Of a stretch of 7,091 nucleotides of DNA, positions 5,347 to 7,091 are shown in pieces. Below the pieces are notes generated by a model that saw nothing but the letters and a program-made list of their open reading frames with translations, had not been told where the DNA came from and ran no database searches. A program made the translations under genes and the position numbers. The number at the start of each line of letters is the position of its first letter. Position 1 is the first letter of the stretch. This DNA comes from Ruminococcus sp. CAG:382 (GTDB taxonomy: Bacteria > Bacillota > Clostridia > Oscillospirales > CAG-382): contig FR892201.1 of NCBI GenBank assembly GCA_000433115.1, positions 10,559 to 17,649 on the forward strand, read 5' to 3'.

Positions 5347-7091
5347 TCCGCCGTAAAGAATACCCATTGTACCGACAATGTTTTCCTTTGCGACAAGACC
5401 GGTGATGGAAGCAACGGTTGCCTGCCATGTACCGAAGCCGAGAGGCTTGAATATCCATGCGATGGCGCTGCCGATGGTTGCGAGGATGGAGAGGTCGAGT
5501 TCGTCTTCACTCAGCATGCGGAAGCCGTCGTCGGTGAATCCGAAGTAGCTAGTGAACCATACAAAGATGGTGGACAGAAGGATGATCGTACCAGCCTTCT
5601 TGATGAAGGACCAGCCGCGCTCCCACATGGAACGGAGTACGTTGCCGACGGTGGGAAGGTGATATGCGGGGAGCTCCATTACGAAGGGAGCAGGATCGCC
5701 GGAGAACATCTTGGTTTTCTTAAGCATGATGCCACTGATGATGATTGCAGCCATGCCGATAAAGTATGCGGAAGTTGCAACCCATGCCGAGCCACCGAAG
5801 ATCGCGCCTGCAATCATTGCGATAAAAGGTACTTTAGCGCCGCATGGGATGAAGGTCGTGGTCATGATGGTCATACGGCGGTCACGTTCATTTTCAATGG
5901 TACGGGATGCCATGATGCCGGGGATACCGCAGCCTGTACCGATAAGCATAGGAATGAAGGACTTACCGGAAAGGCCGAATTTGCGGAAGATACGGTCAAG
6001 GACGAATGCAATACGTGCCATATAACCGCACCCTTCAAGGAATGCGAGAAGCAGGAACAGAACGAGCATCTGAGGTACGAAGCCGAGAACAGCGCCGACA
6101 CCTGCGACGATACCGTCAAGGATCAGACCGCTGAGCCATTCGGGGCATACCGGATTGTCGCTGTCAACACGGAGAGCGTCGCCGATGAGTACCGGGATAC
6201 CGGGGACCCATACACCGTAGTCAGCGGGGTCGGGAGCGGCAAACTCGGCATTGCTTTCGGTGAAATACTTCACAGCGTCAAGATATGAGGTCTGGATAAC
6301 GCTCTGATTTTTCCGTTCACTTTCGGGAACTGAGGAATAGTATACGGTGTAGTCATCCTGTGCGAGGGTCTCTTCATCCTCGATGGTGACTGTACCGGTT
6401 GCGTTTTCACTTTCGGGCTTAAATTCCTTGATCCGAGCAAGAGCTGCTTCGGGATCAAAGTCTTCGGCGTCGGGATCGATATCAACGAACGCCTGAATAG
6501 CATGGAGCGCATCACCGAATTCACCGTCAGCGTCTTCATAATCGGCGGAACCGATTCCAAGAAGATGCCATCCGTCGCCGAACAGACCGTCGTTAGCCCA
6601 GTCGGTTGCGGCAGAGCCCACCGTTACCATCGAAAGATAGTAAACAAGGAACATTATTGCGGCGAATATCGGAAGTCCGAGCCAGCGGTTTGTGACAACT
6701 TTATCGATCTTGTCGGAGGTTGAGAGCTTTGCGGTGCTCTTTTTCTTGTAGCATGATTTGATGACAGAGCCGATGTAGACGTATCTTTCATTGGTGATGA
6801 TGGATTCCGCATCGTCATCAAGCTCTTTTTCGGCAGCCTTGATGTCGTTTTCGATATGTTCAAGAACAGTTTTGCCAAGGTTCAGCTGTGCAAGTACCTT
6901 GTCGTCGCGTTCGAAAATCTTGATCGCATACCATCTCTGCTGTTCTTCGGGAAGACCGTGTACCGCTGCTTCCTCGATATGTGCGATTGCGTGCTCGACA
7001 ATACCGGAGAAGGTATGCTGGGGAACGGTTTTGCCGTTCTTTGCGGCATCAATTGCAGCCTCAGCCGCCTCCATGATACCTGTGCCCTTCA
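5311..7091 (-). pseudogene. feoB: Ferrous iron transporter FeoB, main part (5' end outside the window, frameshifted at the 3' end)
   Basis: FeoB is the inner-membrane Fe(II) transporter with an N-terminal GTPase domain. The frame enters at 7091 (KGTGI...), just after the G5 region, so the GTPase core and any feoA lie outside. Counting from the ATG codon at 7074: a helical GDI-like region and cytoplasmic linker (1-125), first membrane segment after TNRWLGLPIF (130-152), a long acidic outside loop (about 155-310), then GFVPQMLVLFLLLAFLEGCGYMAR (331-354), the Gate motif GTGCGIPGIMASRTIE (379-394), PCGAKVP (410-416), a further Gate region, and GLVAKENIVGTMG (559-571). At 576 the sequence leaves the family (GYSLRRRRQCL) and stops at 5311, because of a tandem duplication. 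Full length would be roughly 850 residues. As read here, the last ~115 residues are lost. Confidence 0.93.
5329..5365. repeat. Tandem duplication, 18-bp unit with 19-bp period, inside feoB
   Basis: In the minus-strand direction the unit GGGTATTCTTTACGGCGG occurs twice: plus coordinates 5348-5365, then 5329-5346, separated by one base (A). The second copy is followed by C. A period of 19 shifts the frame by one. Dropping one period gives MGILYGGDGNVYD, a normal FeoB reading. Confidence 0.95.

Noticed and set aside
5659..6288. A 209-residue plus-strand open frame rich in His, Cys and Asp
   Set aside because: It is antisense to the most conserved part of feoB; its odd composition follows from the complement of feoB codons.
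1..7091. CRISPR array, tRNA/rRNA, phage or insertion sequence
   Set aside because: No regularly spaced repeats, cloverleaf, transposase or terminal inverted repeats were seen on either strand.

Overview
The window looks like chromosome from a spore-forming anaerobe of the class Clostridia, probably a gut Ruminococcaceae/Oscillospiraceae-type bacterium. The evidence is a spoIID-spoIIQ sporulation pair next to an anaerobe-style ferrous-iron and flavodoxin locus, with strong AAGGAG ribosome binding sites. The family assignment is inference. No phage, insertion sequence, CRISPR array, tRNA or rRNA was seen.

Plus strand, 1-1305: the 3' part of spoIID (cut by the window edge), then spoIIQ. These are two forespore/engulfment-stage cell-wall proteins. 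The SpoIIQ copy keeps all the zinc ligands of a LytM/M23 domain. A double hairpin at 1310-1377 separates this pair from the convergent minus-strand genes.

Minus strand, 7091 down to 1392, in transcription order:
(1) feoB, lacking its 5' end at the window edge and split by a 19-bp tandem duplication at 5329-5365. It is followed by a 57-residue Cys-rich FeoB-associated membrane protein and a strong terminator (4715-4761).
(2) A remnant of an ABC exporter in which the first ~37 residues of the ATPase run, out of frame, into the last ~125 residues of an FtsX-like permease. It is followed by a heavy-metal-associated (HMA) domain protein, an AraC-family regulator and a terminator (2817-2869).
(3) A compact cassette of a DUF2325 protein, a DUF3793 protein and a short-chain flavodoxin. 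Its leader carries a 16-bp perfect palindrome (2705-2720) and a second dyad (2742-2754).

Taken together, the minus-strand half reads as an iron locus: Fe(II) import by FeoB and its Cys-rich partner, a metal-binding HMA protein, a regulator, and a flavodoxin of the kind that replaces ferredoxin when iron is short, led by two uncharacterised DUF proteins. The two broken genes (feoB and the ABC transporter) could be true decay, reversible variation, or assembly error. Read-level data would separate these.
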